Counted from the first letter of the stretch, positions 1-7,219 are shown. The stretch: 11,855 nt of DNA from Clostridia bacterium (GCA_017612495.1 JAGAFQ010000118.1:1-11855); one strand, 5' to 3'. A program made the numbers and translations. The notes: a model not told the origin generated them from the sequence alone.

Positions 1-1
1 C

Positions 2-280
2 TATAACATTTTCGATACGGCAAAGATACTCAACAGACCTGCCAAGGTCGCAGTCGATGCGCACAGCGGTCTTGCCGGAATAGCCCATTGGATAAACGGA
101 TATTTCCGTTTGTCGGGCGGCGATACGGTAGAAAAGCGTTCACCCGTTGTCGAAGCGATGAAAGCGATGGTCGATGCCGAATATGAAAAGGGCAGAGACA
201 CCGTAATGGGCGACGGCGAGCTTCTTGAAATGCTCAAAAAAGCCGATATCGAGCTTTACACGGTCTTATCGAATATGTGA
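2..280 (+). CDS. C-terminal part of a probable isopropylmalate/homocitrate-synthase-like enzyme (partial)
   Basis: This is an open frame running in from the left edge to a TGA at 278-280, giving 92 residues. It reads YNIFDTAKILNRPAKVAV and then DAHSGLAGIAHWINGYF, followed by an acidic helical tail (SPVVEAMKAMVDAEYEKGR). The HSG-(L/V)-AGIA-W-N pattern with a helical tail resembles the end of the HMGL-like TIM-barrel family (2-isopropylmalate, homocitrate or citramalate synthase-like acyltransferases), which condense acetyl-CoA with a 2-oxo acid. The catalytic barrel motifs lie outside the window, so substrate and pathway cannot be fixed. The gene ends directly on a strong hairpin terminator. 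The family assignment rests on recalled similarity of the tail only and is moderate at best. Confidence 0.5.
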   Translation, partial: YNIFDTAKILNRPAKVAVDAHSGLAGIAHWINGYFRLSGGDTVEKRSPVVEAMKAMVDAEYEKGRDTVMGDGELLEMLKKADIELYTVLSNM

Positions 281-332
281 TTTAATATAATCAAAAAGCT
301 CCGCGAAAGCGGAGCTTTTTGATTATATTAAA
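281..332. terminator. Bidirectional intrinsic terminator, perfect 24-bp stem
   Basis: The arms 281-304 and 309-332 are exact reverse complements around a GAAA loop (305-308), with GC-rich inner part GCTCCGC/GCGGAGC flanked by A/T-rich sequence. The hairpin begins at the base after the upstream TGA. The ligase stop codon (328-330 on the minus strand) lies within its right arm. It can serve as terminator for both convergent genes. Confidence 0.9.
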
Positions 333-1568
333 AACTGTTTTTGCTCTTGTCGAAGAAATAGCGGTGAAAGTTTTTATATTGCGCAAGATACGGTCTTAAA
401 AGCACCAAAAGTCGGCGAAGATTCATATCTTTTTTATAGAAAAGAGTCGTCGTTGACTTTATTTTTTTTATCTCTTTTTTTATTTCTTCGTTCTTGACGT
501 ATTTTCTCACAACGCCCATGGGAACATTTCTCCACAGCGCCGTTTTTTCATTGTAAAAACACTCATCCGTTTTGCCGAAAACAACGTCGTCTATGAGATA
601 GCGCATCATATTGACCTTGGCGGCGCGGCAGAAAAAGCTGCTGCGTCCGAGTCGGGGATTTATTTCAAAAAGCAGATAGCGTCCCGTGCGCGAATCGAAT
701 TTTATATCGAAATTCGCAAATCCCACGTAGCCTATCTCTTCCAAAAAGGAGCCGATCTTTTTATAAAGCTCACGATCACTACGCGAGATGATGGCGGCAT
801 AGTTGCCTATCGATTTCGGGTCGTAATATTCGAGTACGGGCTGACCGAGGCACATTGCGCGCACCTTGCCGTCAAGCGAGCAATAGGCGTTCATAACGCG
901 CATGGCATCATCGCCGCCCGGTATGAATTCCTGAATTATCAGGTTGCCGTCATAGTCGCATTTGTTCATATTGGCGATCATCGCAAGATAGTCTTCTTTG
1001 TTCGAGAAAAAGAAGACCTTTTTTTGTCCCTCGAAATGGCAGGAAAGATAACTTGTGGCATTGGAATTTTCGGGTTTTACGACGATGGGAAAATCAAACG
1101 GAAGCTCGTTTATGATGCTTTCTCTCTTATCCGGTGTGCAGACGGCGGTCTTGGGATATTCAAGATCATATTTGTCGCAAAGCGCATAGAAATGATCCTT
1201 TGTGTCAAAGGTGTCGAGCATTTCATTCGTGACAAAGCGGTTTGCTATAAGTCCCTCGAATTTATCGTAATTGCGCACCAAGAGGGCGGTGTAATAATCG
1301 GAGCAGGGCAAAACGAGCAGCTTTTCAAAATTCTCGTGCTCACGTCTTAAAACCGCAAGGAGCTTGTCTGCAAAGACCTCTTCTTTTTCAAAATCGTCTA
1401 TCTGCTCGATTTGCAAAAGACGGCTGTAACGGGTCGACGTCAGCCTTTTTGCGCAAAGCAGCAGCGGCAAACGTCGCAGGTCTCCGAAAACAGACGCGCC
1501 GTGCCGTATGCGTTCTCATCGCTGCCCAAAACTATCGGGCGAAACTTCTTTTTTGCTTGATTTTCCAT
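328..1568 (-). CDS. ATP-grasp carboxylate-amine ligase-like protein, apparently frameshifted near 1470
   Basis: The body (1470 to 328) is an ATP-grasp enzyme. It has a nucleotide-binding FPIVVKPENSN strand-loop, IIQEFIPGGDD, and a metal-binding end LLFEINPRLGRSSFF, as in ligases that join a carboxylate to an amine through an acyl phosphate. The family resembles the D-aspartate-ligase-like group that acts on peptidoglycan precursors, but the substrate is not known. The true N-terminus lies in another frame: ATG at 1568, reading MENQAKKKFRPIVLGSDENA, typical of the family's first strand. It is preceded by GGAAGG (1576-1581) seven bases upstream. That frame stops after 42 codons. Restoring one base in the AAA run at 1469-1471 joins it to the body as DVLPLLLCAK, giving about 413 residues. 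Only an unlikely TTG at 1470 would start the body alone. The gene may be inactive, or the base may be an assembly error. Confidence 0.8.
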
Positions 1569-1602
1569 TATGATACCTTCCAATACCGTGAATTACAAAT
1601 CA

Positions 1603-1631
1603 AGTATAGCACTATTTTCGGCTTGTTACAA
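1603..1631 (-). promoter_or_regulatory. Sigma-A promoter of the ATP-grasp gene
   Basis: On the minus strand TTGTAA (1626-1631) and TATACT (1603-1608) are separated by 17 bp and lie about 35 bp upstream of the ATG at 1568. This supports 1568 as the real start of the ligase. It lies back to back with the metal-ATPase promoter. Confidence 0.65.
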
Positions 1632-1652
1632 TAAATTCGACAAAATATAATA

Positions 1653-1669
1653 ATTAAATAATTGCTTAA
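1653..1669 (+). repeat. Operator-like 17-mer, copy 1
   Basis: The sequence matches ATTAARTRATTGYTTAA, as does copy 2 at 1714-1730. Its outer parts form a dyad (TTAA at each end). It lies just upstream of the -35 box of the metal-ATPase promoter. A role as binding site for a metal-responsive repressor such as an ArsR/SmtB protein is inferred from position and symmetry. No regulator gene is in the window. Confidence 0.45.
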
Positions 1670-1675
1670 ATATTA

Positions 1676-1704
1676 TTGACAAATGAATAATTTCGGCGTA
1701 TTAT
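1676..1704 (+). promoter_or_regulatory. Sigma-A promoter of the heavy-metal ATPase gene
   Basis: A perfect -35 TTGACA (1676-1681) and a -10 TATTAT (1699-1704) are spaced by 17 bp, placing the start of transcription near 1711. The -35 lies in a small inverted repeat, ATTATT-N8-AATAAT (1672-1691). The promoter is bracketed by two copies of a 17-bp repeat, so repression by a DNA-binding metal sensor is likely. Confidence 0.75.
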
Positions 1705-1713
1705 GATAGTATA

Positions 1714-1730
1714 ATTAAGTGATTGTTTAA
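1714..1730 (+). repeat. Operator-like 17-mer, copy 2
   Basis: This is the second copy of ATTAARTRATTGYTTAA. Extended by one base it is the dyad ATTAA-N3-AT-N3-TTAAT. It lies on the predicted transcription start, between the -10 box and the Shine-Dalgarno site. The two copies start 61 bp apart, close to six helical turns, so bound proteins could face the same side of the DNA. Confidence 0.5.
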
Positions 1731-1745
1731 TCGTGCGAGGCAAAT

Positions 1746-3536
1746 ATGTTGATAAAAATATTGAAATCGAAAAGCGCAGACGCGATAAAACTGAAAATAT
1801 CTGCCGTGCTTATCGTTGCGGGCATGATCGCATCTCTTTTTTCAGCCCAAATATTTTCCGTAATATCAGGTGCCGTGTTCATCCTTGCGTTTTTGATATC
1901 GGGATATGAAATTCTGGCAGGCGCGGCAAAAGGCTTATTTTCGCATTTTTCCGTAGGGGAAGATCTGCTTATGTCGATAGCGTCGCTTTGCGCTTTGGCA
2001 CTCGGAGAATTTTTCGAGGCGGCGGCGGTCGTCTTCTTTTATTCGCTCGGCGAGATCATCGAAGATAAATCGGTCTTGGAAGCCGAAAACGCCCAATCGA
2101 GCCTTGAAAAGCTTTTTCCCGACCATGCTCATTTGATAAACGGCGGCAATGATATTGATACACCCGTCAAAAATATCGCCTGCGGCGATATCATAAGAAT
2201 AAAGCCGGGTGAAAGAGTGCCGCTCGATATCGAGATCATCGAAGGCGCGAGCGATTTTGATATGTCGCACATAAGCGGCGAGGGACTTTTCGTTGCCAAA
2301 AAGATCGGAGATACGGTCTTTGGCGGCGCGCTTTGTGTGGACGGCGAGATCACGGCGCGTGTTTTGCACTCCGAAAAAGACAGTATGGGCGCAAAGATAA
2401 GATCGCTCATATCCGAAGCCGAAAAAGACAGCGCAAAGAGCGTGCGTTTCATAAACGCTTTTGCAAAAATATATACGCCCGCAGTTTTGTCGGCGGCACT
2501 CCTTTTTGCGGTATTGCCGCCTGCTTTCGGCATCATGGCGCAAAGAGAAAGCATAAAAAGCGCGCTTTTTATCGCCGTTATTTCCTGCCCCTGCGCATTT
2601 GTGATATCTATTCCTCTGTGCTTTTATAACGCAAAGCACATATTATCAAGGGACGGCATACTCATAAAAGATTCTGCGGCGATAGAAGAAACGGCGAAAA
2701 TCAGGACTGCCGTATTCGATAAGACGGGTACGCTCAGCGAGGGCGAATTTGAGATATGCGGTCAAAAAAGCGAAAAGGGATACAGCGATCACGACGTTTT
2801 GCTGCTTGCTTCATCCATCGAAAAACACTCCACTCATCCGATAGCAAAGGCGTTTTTGCAAAACACCGACACAAAAGAGGTAAAAAACTTCAAAAGCATT
2901 GTCGGCGTGGGATGCGAGGGCGAGATCGACGGCGATCTTATATTTGTCGGAAAACGTGATAACGACGGTATTTCGGTTTTGAAAAACGGAAAGCTTATCG
3001 GCAAAATATACGTGCGCGACAAAATAAAAGCAGATGCAAAAGAGGGCATCGCAAGGCTTCACAAAATGAAAATCAAAACTTTGATGCTGACGGGCGACAG
3101 TAATAAAAACGCAGGATATATCGCAAAGGAAACGGGAATGGAATATAAATCCGATCTTTTGCCCGAAGACAAACTCAAAATTCTAAAAGGGATCGGCGGC
3201 AGAATTTGCTTTGTCGGTGACGGAGTGAACGACTCCCCGTCGCTCGAATATGCAAACGTAGGTATTGCGATGGGCAAGGACGCCTGCGATACGGCAAAGG
3301 ATTCGGCAGACGTGATCGTCTTTTCGGGCAAGGTCATATCGGTCGCAAGAGCGGTTTGCATATCAAAAAAGACGATGCGTATCTTATATGAAAACATAAC
3401 TTTGTCGATAGTAATAAAGATCGCCGTTTTTATACTGTCGCTTTTCGGCATGGGCGGAGTTTCTTTGCCTGTTTTTGCCGACGTAGGCACGATGCTTATT
3501 GCCGTTTTTAATACGCGGCGCATAGCAAAGAGTTGA
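1746..3536 (+). CDS. P1B-type heavy-metal-transporting ATPase (Zn/Cd/Pb type)
   Basis: This is a 596-residue membrane pump that exports soft divalent metals using ATP. Visible motifs are the ion-binding CPC (281-283), the phosphorylated Asp in DKTGT (325-329), the HP motif (364-365) and GDGVNDSP (491-498). Lys558 and Asp579 in the last two membrane helices (FADVGTMLIAVFN) match the pair that marks the P1B-2 Zn/Cd/Pb group rather than copper pumps. There is no N-terminal metal-binding domain: the protein goes straight into membrane helices after about 15 residues. The actuator loop reads SGEG (177-180) instead of the usual TGES and lacks the usual following proline. The ATG has GAGG (1737-1740) five bases upstream. 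Regulation is probably by metal-dependent derepression through the paired repeats around its promoter. No terminator separates it from cysK. Confidence 0.93.
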   Translation: MLIKILKSKSADAIKLKISAVLIVAGMIASLFSAQIFSVISGAVFILAFLISGYEILAGAAKGLFSHFSVGEDLLMSIASLCALALGEFFEAAAVVFFYSLGEIIEDKSVLEAENAQSSLEKLFPDHAHLINGGNDIDTPVKNIACGDIIRIKPGERVPLDIEIIEGASDFDMSHISGEGLFVAKKIGDTVFGGALCVDGEITARVLHSEKDSMGAKIRSLISEAEKDSAKSVRFINAFAKIYTPAVLSAALLFAVLPPAFGIMAQRESIKSALFIAVISCPCAFVISIPLCFYNAKHILSRDGILIKDSAAIEETAKIRTAVFDKTGTLSEGEFEICGQKSEKGYSDHDVLLLASSIEKHSTHPIAKAFLQNTDTKEVKNFKSIVGVGCEGEIDGDLIFVGKRDNDGISVLKNGKLIGKIYVRDKIKADAKEGIARLHKMKIKTLMLTGDSNKNAGYIAKETGMEYKSDLLPEDKLKILKGIGGRICFVGDGVNDSPSLEYANVGIAMGKDACDTAKDSADVIVFSGKVISVARAVCISKKTMRILYENITLSIVIKIAVFILSLFGMGGVSLPVFADVGTMLIAVFNTRRIAKS

Positions 3537-3561
3537 CAGCCATTTTTTTGCGTGATAAAAT
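3533..3561 (+). promoter_or_regulatory. Sigma-A promoter of cysK
   Basis: TTGACA (3533-3538) overlaps the ATPase stop codon, and TAAAAT (3556-3561) follows at 17 bp. Transcription would start near 3568, so the GTG at 3552 cannot be the start codon on this transcript. This leaves the ATG at 3594. Read-through from the ATPase gene is also possible, as no hairpin lies between. Confidence 0.7.
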
Positions 3562-3593
3562 TAGTTCATAATTGCGAAAGAACGGATAACGAT

Positions 3594-4523
3594 ATGAAAA
3601 TATACAATAACGTAAGTGAAATTATCGGCAAAACGCCGCTTCTGCGTCTTTGCAATATCGAGAAAAAAGAGGGCGCAAAAGCGCAGATATTGGCAAAGCT
3701 TGAAATGCAAAATCCGGCAGGCAGCGCCAAAGACAGAGTGGCAAAGGAAATGATAGAGAGCGCCGAAAGGGCGGGGCTTCTAAAAAAAGGCTCCGTCATC
3801 ATTGAGCCCACGAGCGGAAACACGGGCATAGGACTTGCCTCGGTCGGCGCATCCTTGGGCTATAAGGTCATTTTGACGATGCCCGCATCAATGAGCGCCG
3901 AAAGGCGGTCGCTCTTGGCGGCATACGGCGCAGAAATTGTGCTCACCGATGCAGATCTCGGTATGAGCGGAGCCATTGAAAAAGCAAAGGAAATTGCAAA
4001 AAACACCGAAAACAGTTTTTTGGCGGGACAGTTTGAAAATCCCGCAAACCCCTTGGCGCACTATAAGACCACGGGCAGAGAGATTTGGGAAGATACCGAC
4101 GGCAAGGTCGATATTTTTGTGGCAGGCGCCGGCACGGGAGGTACCGTTTCAGGCACGGCAAGATATCTTAAAGAGAAAAATCCCGATGTGAAGATAGTTG
4201 CCTTTGAGCCTGCAAATTCGGCGGTGATCTCGGGTGATGGCGCCGGCACGCACGGACTTCAAGGCATCGGCGCGGGCTTTATTCCCGAAAACCTCGATCT
4301 TTCGCTCATCGATGAGGTGATAAAGGTCGAAGACAAGGACGCCTTCGATTTTGCCAAGGCTCTTGCGCGGAGCGAGGGCATTTTGGTCGGCATCACGTCG
4401 GGTGCCGCCGCTTACGTCGCCTCCGTTTTGGCAAAGCGAGAAGAAAATCGCGGCAAGATCATCGTCGCCCTCTTACCCGACTCGGGCGAAAGATATTTGT
4501 CAACGGGAATTTATAACGATTAA
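3594..4523 (+). CDS. cysK: Cysteine synthase (O-acetylserine sulfhydrylase)
   Basis: This PLP-dependent enzyme makes L-cysteine from O-acetylserine and sulfide in the cytoplasm. The 309-residue length is that of the family. The PLP lysine is Lys46 in NPAGSAKDR. The substrate-binding loop is PTSGNTG (72-78, Asn76), the phosphate-binding loop GAGTGGT (178-184), and the conserved HGLQGIGAGFIP follows at 220-231. The serine that contacts the PLP ring nitrogen is in ITSGA, and the end is LPDSGERYLSTGIY. I chose the ATG at 3594 over a GTG at 3552 because the promoter lies across that GTG and the protein from 3594 starts as homologues do (NNVSEIIGKTPLLRL). The Shine-Dalgarno site is weak (AACGGA). 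Lying behind a soft-metal pump may reflect thiol demand under metal stress, but that is inference. Confidence 0.95.
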   Translation: MKIYNNVSEIIGKTPLLRLCNIEKKEGAKAQILAKLEMQNPAGSAKDRVAKEMIESAERAGLLKKGSVIIEPTSGNTGIGLASVGASLGYKVILTMPASMSAERRSLLAAYGAEIVLTDADLGMSGAIEKAKEIAKNTENSFLAGQFENPANPLAHYKTTGREIWEDTDGKVDIFVAGAGTGGTVSGTARYLKEKNPDVKIVAFEPANSAVISGDGAGTHGLQGIGAGFIPENLDLSLIDEVIKVEDKDAFDFAKALARSEGILVGITSGAAAYVASVLAKREENRGKIIVALLPDSGERYLSTGIYND

Positions 4524-4528
4524 AAAAA

Positions 4529-4557
4529 GGAGACTGCATTTGCAGTCTCCCTTTTTT
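4529..4557. terminator. Bidirectional intrinsic terminator between cysK and the acyltransferase gene
   Basis: GGAGACTGC (4529-4537) and GCAGTCTCC (4542-4550) form a 9-bp stem with a 4-nt loop. There are seven T on the plus side (4552-4558) and seven A on the other (4522-4528). The two convergent stop codons, TAA at 4521-4523 and TAA on the minus strand at 4557-4559, lie in the flanking A and T runs. Confidence 0.92.
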
Positions 4558-5834
4558 TACATCATTACGTCTATGGTCTCTCTATTTCTTTCTTTCAAGA
4601 ACGCACGGTAAAGTTCTTCTGTGGCTATCGCCATTTTCGTGACTGAAAATTTGCCCTCGGGATAGATATACCAGGTGTCGTTTAAGGTGTTAAGATCCAC
4701 GCAGTCGCCGTGCTTGAACAGATATTGATATTCAATATGGCACGAATAAAGAGATGCAACGTCTTTTTCCATTACGTTTTCGCCGCCGTCTTTATCGGTG
4801 ACTTTGACATGAAAGCCCTGCATATCGTGCAAGAGTGTGCCGCGGCCGAGCGGCAAAAACTTTTTTGCATTCGGCAGACTGTCAACGAAAACGTTAAGAA
4901 CGCCCGAAGAATAAGTGCCGCTTTCGACCTCTTTTTTGACACATTCTCTTTGCCATTCATACCAATCGGGAATGTGCGAAAACTCAGTCTCATTGCCGTC
5001 GTCGGCGCAAAGTTCGCCGTATTCGGTCATTTGCCATGATTTTTTGCAGTGGTTGCATTTTAAGGTCGTGCCGAAAGAATCCATTTCAAATTCGGTTTGA
5101 CAATGAGGGCATTTGTATAAAACGCGATGAAGTCCCTTTGCTCTGTTTTTGTCGGAAATTTTTATCTTGTTTTCCTTTTGCCATGCAAAATCGTCATATT
5201 GAAATTCCGAAACGATCATTTTGTTGATGGTCTCGACGTCATATTCCGCTACCTGTTCTGCGCTCAAAAGGACTTTATATGTAGCCTCGGTGTGTTCAAT
5301 GTTTCTTTCGTGCGAGGTATCCCAAAAAGGCGAATTCACGTGGTGGCCGTGACAGATGAGGGTGACGAGCGGCACCTTGAGCATTTTTGCAAGAGAGCCG
5401 AGAGAGCGCGGCAAAACGGCGGTAGTGCCGCAAAGGGAATATCTTGCTTCGGGATATATCACCGCAACGTTGCCCATTTCGATAACGCGGCGAAGCTGTT
5501 TTATCAAGGTTATGTCGTTTGTGAATTTGCGCTTGCATATACAGCCGACGTTTCGCAAAAGACCTTCTCTGCCGATAAAGCCGTCAATGGCAACAACGTA
5601 GTTCGCATCGTTTTTGCCGAGCAGGGTAGACGCTATCTTGAAATCCAAAAACGCGTTGTGATTGCAGAGGAGCAAAAACGGAGCCTTTATGTTTTGAGCA
5701 CCGTTTTCGTAGTGCAAAACGGGCTTATATTTTTTGAATGCGGGGTAGCACAGCAGTTTTTTTACGGGCTTCAAATACCACTTTGTTTTTCTCGGCGGTA
5801 TTCGCATATCAAATCTTTTGACGTCTTCGTACAT
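4557..5834 (-). CDS. PlsC-like glycerolipid acyltransferase with zinc ribbon and extra C-terminal domain
   Basis: The N-terminal 200 residues are an acyltransferase of the lysophosphatidic-acid acyltransferase type. The catalytic HX4D motif is HNAFLD (59-64) and the substrate-binding motif is YPEAR (127-131) in place of FPEGT/S. This suggests acyl transfer to a lysophospholipid or similar acceptor at the inner membrane face. There is no strong membrane helix. Residues 242-263 hold two CxxC pairs (CPHC, CNHC), a zinc ribbon. The last 160 residues (265-425) are not recognised. At 425 residues it is far longer than a simple PlsC (about 240). The ATG has AAGGAG (5843-5848) eight bases upstream and its own promoter. 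It is likely transcribed alone and ends on the terminator shared with cysK. The acyl donor and acceptor cannot be told from sequence. Confidence 0.8.
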   Translation of the reverse strand: MYEDVKRFDMRIPPRKTKWYLKPVKKLLCYPAFKKYKPVLHYENGAQNIKAPFLLLCNHNAFLDFKIASTLLGKNDANYVVAIDGFIGREGLLRNVGCICKRKFTNDITLIKQLRRVIEMGNVAVIYPEARYSLCGTTAVLPRSLGSLAKMLKVPLVTLICHGHHVNSPFWDTSHERNIEHTEATYKVLLSAEQVAEYDVETINKMIVSEFQYDDFAWQKENKIKISDKNRAKGLHRVLYKCPHCQTEFEMDSFGTTLKCNHCKKSWQMTEYGELCADDGNETEFSHIPDWYEWQRECVKKEVESGTYSSGVLNVFVDSLPNAKKFLPLGRGTLLHDMQGFHVKVTDKDGGENVMEKDVASLYSCHIEYQYLFKHGDCVDLNTLNDTWYIYPEGKFSVTKMAIATEELYRAFLKERNRETIDVMM

Positions 5835-5863
5835 ATTATAAGCTCCTTACGGTTTATATGGAT

Positions 5864-5893
5864 ATGATAGCATATAAAAGCGGGTTTTGGCAA
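5864..5893 (-). promoter_or_regulatory. Sigma-A promoter of the acyltransferase gene
   Basis: On the minus strand TTGCCA (5888-5893) and TATCAT (5864-5869) are spaced by 18 bp, about 30 bp upstream of the ATG at 5834. It lies just downstream of the terminator that ends the envelope operon, so the acyltransferase gene is a separate unit. Confidence 0.65.
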
Positions 5894-5911
5894 TAACAAA
5901 ATATCAAAAGG

Positions 5912-5934
5912 AAAAGCACGCGGCGCGTGCTTTT
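5912..5934 (-). terminator. Intrinsic terminator of the envelope operon
   Basis: AAAAGCACGC (5912-5921) and GCGTGCTTTT (5925-5934) form a perfect 10-bp stem with a 3-nt loop. On the minus strand it is followed by CCTTTTGATATTTTG, a modest T-rich tail. It lies 64 bp past the stop codon of the NlpC/P60-type gene and before the acyltransferase promoter. Confidence 0.7.
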
Positions 5935-5998
5935 GATCGGCAAGACCGAAAATCGTGCTTTTTTCATATACGCATCGATTTTTTCGAGCATTTCTTCA

Positions 5999-7219
5999 TT
6001 AAGGTTCATTTATTATTTTTTCTAACCTTTCAAAAAGCATTTCGGCGCTCATTTGCGAAACGTTTTCGTCGTCGCGAAGTCCCGTTTTGTCAAGTTCCCA
6101 ATGAAAAACGAAGGCGCCCTTGTCTTTTCCGATGCCGAAATAGGTGTTCGTATCTTTCATGGTGACGGGATAGCGTGAGACAAAGTCTTCAAAATATTTA
6201 TCGCAGAAATCTCGGCATATATCGTATGCCTTACATTTCTTTGAAAGATTTGTTTTCGTGTTTATCGCGCTTATCTGCACGCCTCCGCCGTATGCGCCCG
6301 AAACGGAATCTGACGCGGTGGAGTGTATGACGATAACGCTTTGGTCGTCGCAGACGTCCAAAACGATATAGACGTGACCGTTTATGCTGACAATATCTCC
6401 GGGACGCAAAGCCTTTACAAAATCGGCGGCCTTGTGAGTGCCGTCAAAGCTTTGGCACGTGCCAAGACAGTATTCTTCGAGAGCTTGTGCGAATTTTTTT
6501 GACGGCACAACGTAGCCGACGTCTTTATTTTCTTCGCAATAGAGCGCGTTATAAAGCACCCAGCCCATATAACCCGAACAGTCAAGACCCTCTCGGTTGT
6601 GGTGATTCAAGCCGTTTTGCGGCATATATTTTTCAAGATCATAGTCGGCATTTTGAGAAAGATAGAAATTCTTCCAATCGGCTGAAAGCCCGAGCGTCAT
6701 TGCCGCAACACCGGCGCCGTCATCCTGCAAATTCCAGCCGCCGCCGTAGATATAGAGCGTTTTTCCCATGGGAGCGAATGCGGTCTTGATAAGATTTATG
6801 ACCGTGCGCTCACCGAATTCGGGCACTAAAATATCGGGTAAGATGGGTATATCCCGTTTTAACGAAACTATCGTGTCGCCGATAAGAGAAAGGGTATATT
6901 CTTTGCCGATTATGAGTTCGTTCTGTATCGAGAGGGCATCGTCGCATTTTATTTTATATGCTTTCTTTTTGCCCTCCGACAAAAAGAGATATATCGCCTT
7001 TGTTTCGTCTTTTATGTCATCGAGTGTGATGTTCTCTTGATCTTCAAGCCCGAGATACTTGCCCGAAATAGCGGTGATATCCTCTTTTTCCGACGTGATA
7101 TCCTCCGTTTTCGGCGGATCGTAAACGGGTTTTATATCGATCTTTTGAGTCTGCGGCAATATCAAAAGCAATACGAGCGCAAGCGCCGATGCCGCTATGA
7201 CGGCAATATACCTTTTCAT
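5999..7219 (-). CDS. Exported NlpC/P60 (C40)-type cysteine peptidase-like protein
   Basis: The 406-residue protein starts with a signal sequence or single anchor (residues 5-21, hydrophobic, after MKR) and then a Thr/Glu/Asp-rich linker. A middle region (about 50-130) has no clear domain. The C-terminal half carries an NlpC/P60 fold, with the nucleophile Cys214 in GLDCSGYMGW, His282 in NGHVYIVLDV after the characteristic RPGDIVS, and a third polar residue likely His299 in VIVIHST. Such enzymes cut peptide bonds in peptidoglycan stems, usually next to D-iso-Glu, outside the membrane. Its ATG overlaps the MscS stop codon (ATGA), which suggests translational coupling. It is the last gene of the operon. 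Substrate specificity, and whether it is truly hydrolytic, cannot be told. Confidence 0.8.
   Translation of the reverse strand: MKRYIAVIAASALALVLLLILPQTQKIDIKPVYDPPKTEDITSEKEDITAISGKYLGLEDQENITLDDIKDETKAIYLFLSEGKKKAYKIKCDDALSIQNELIIGKEYTLSLIGDTIVSLKRDIPILPDILVPEFGERTVINLIKTAFAPMGKTLYIYGGGWNLQDDGAGVAAMTLGLSADWKNFYLSQNADYDLEKYMPQNGLNHHNREGLDCSGYMGWVLYNALYCEENKDVGYVVPSKKFAQALEEYCLGTCQSFDGTHKAADFVKALRPGDIVSINGHVYIVLDVCDDQSVIVIHSTASDSVSGAYGGGVQISAINTKTNLSKKCKAYDICRDFCDKYFEDFVSRYPVTMKDTNTYFGIGKDKGAFVFHWELDKTGLRDDENVSQMSAEMLFERLEKIINEP

Larger units (their letters stand above)
5854..6009 (-). other. Short open frame overlapping the end of the NlpC/P60 gene (doubtful, possible remnant)
   Basis: An ATG at 6009 opens 51 codons, overlapping the upstream stop codon by 11 bases. 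The first 22 codons read like the start of a real protein (MNLNEEMLEKIDAYMKKARF) and loosely recall the N-terminal helix of M20 peptidases. The frame then runs through the terminator hairpin and the next gene's promoter. There is no convincing Shine-Dalgarno site. It is probably untranslated, or the stub of a deleted gene. Confidence 0.15.

Noticed and set aside
1440..1470. Programmed -1 frameshifting at the A-rich site CAAAAAGGC just before the TGA of the short ligase frame
   Set aside because: The site is not a canonical slippery heptamer, no clear stem follows, and the joined product would carry CRCCFAQ where a hydrophobic strand is expected. A one-base indel at 1469-1471 gives a better protein.
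1935..2639. Long minus-strand open frame of 234 codons inside the metal ATPase gene
   Set aside because: It lies opposite a well-supported ATPase whose motifs are all in the plus frame. The translation is rich in Arg, Cys and His with no recognisable domain and has no good ribosome site.
3552..3593. GTG at 3552 as cysK start
   Set aside because: It lies within the cysK promoter, upstream of the predicted transcription start, and adds 14 residues not typical of the family.
5127..5867. Plus-strand open frame of 246 codons opposite the acyltransferase
   Set aside because: The acyltransferase frame has catalytic and zinc motifs, a promoter and a Shine-Dalgarno site. The opposite frame has none of these and reads as antisense composition.
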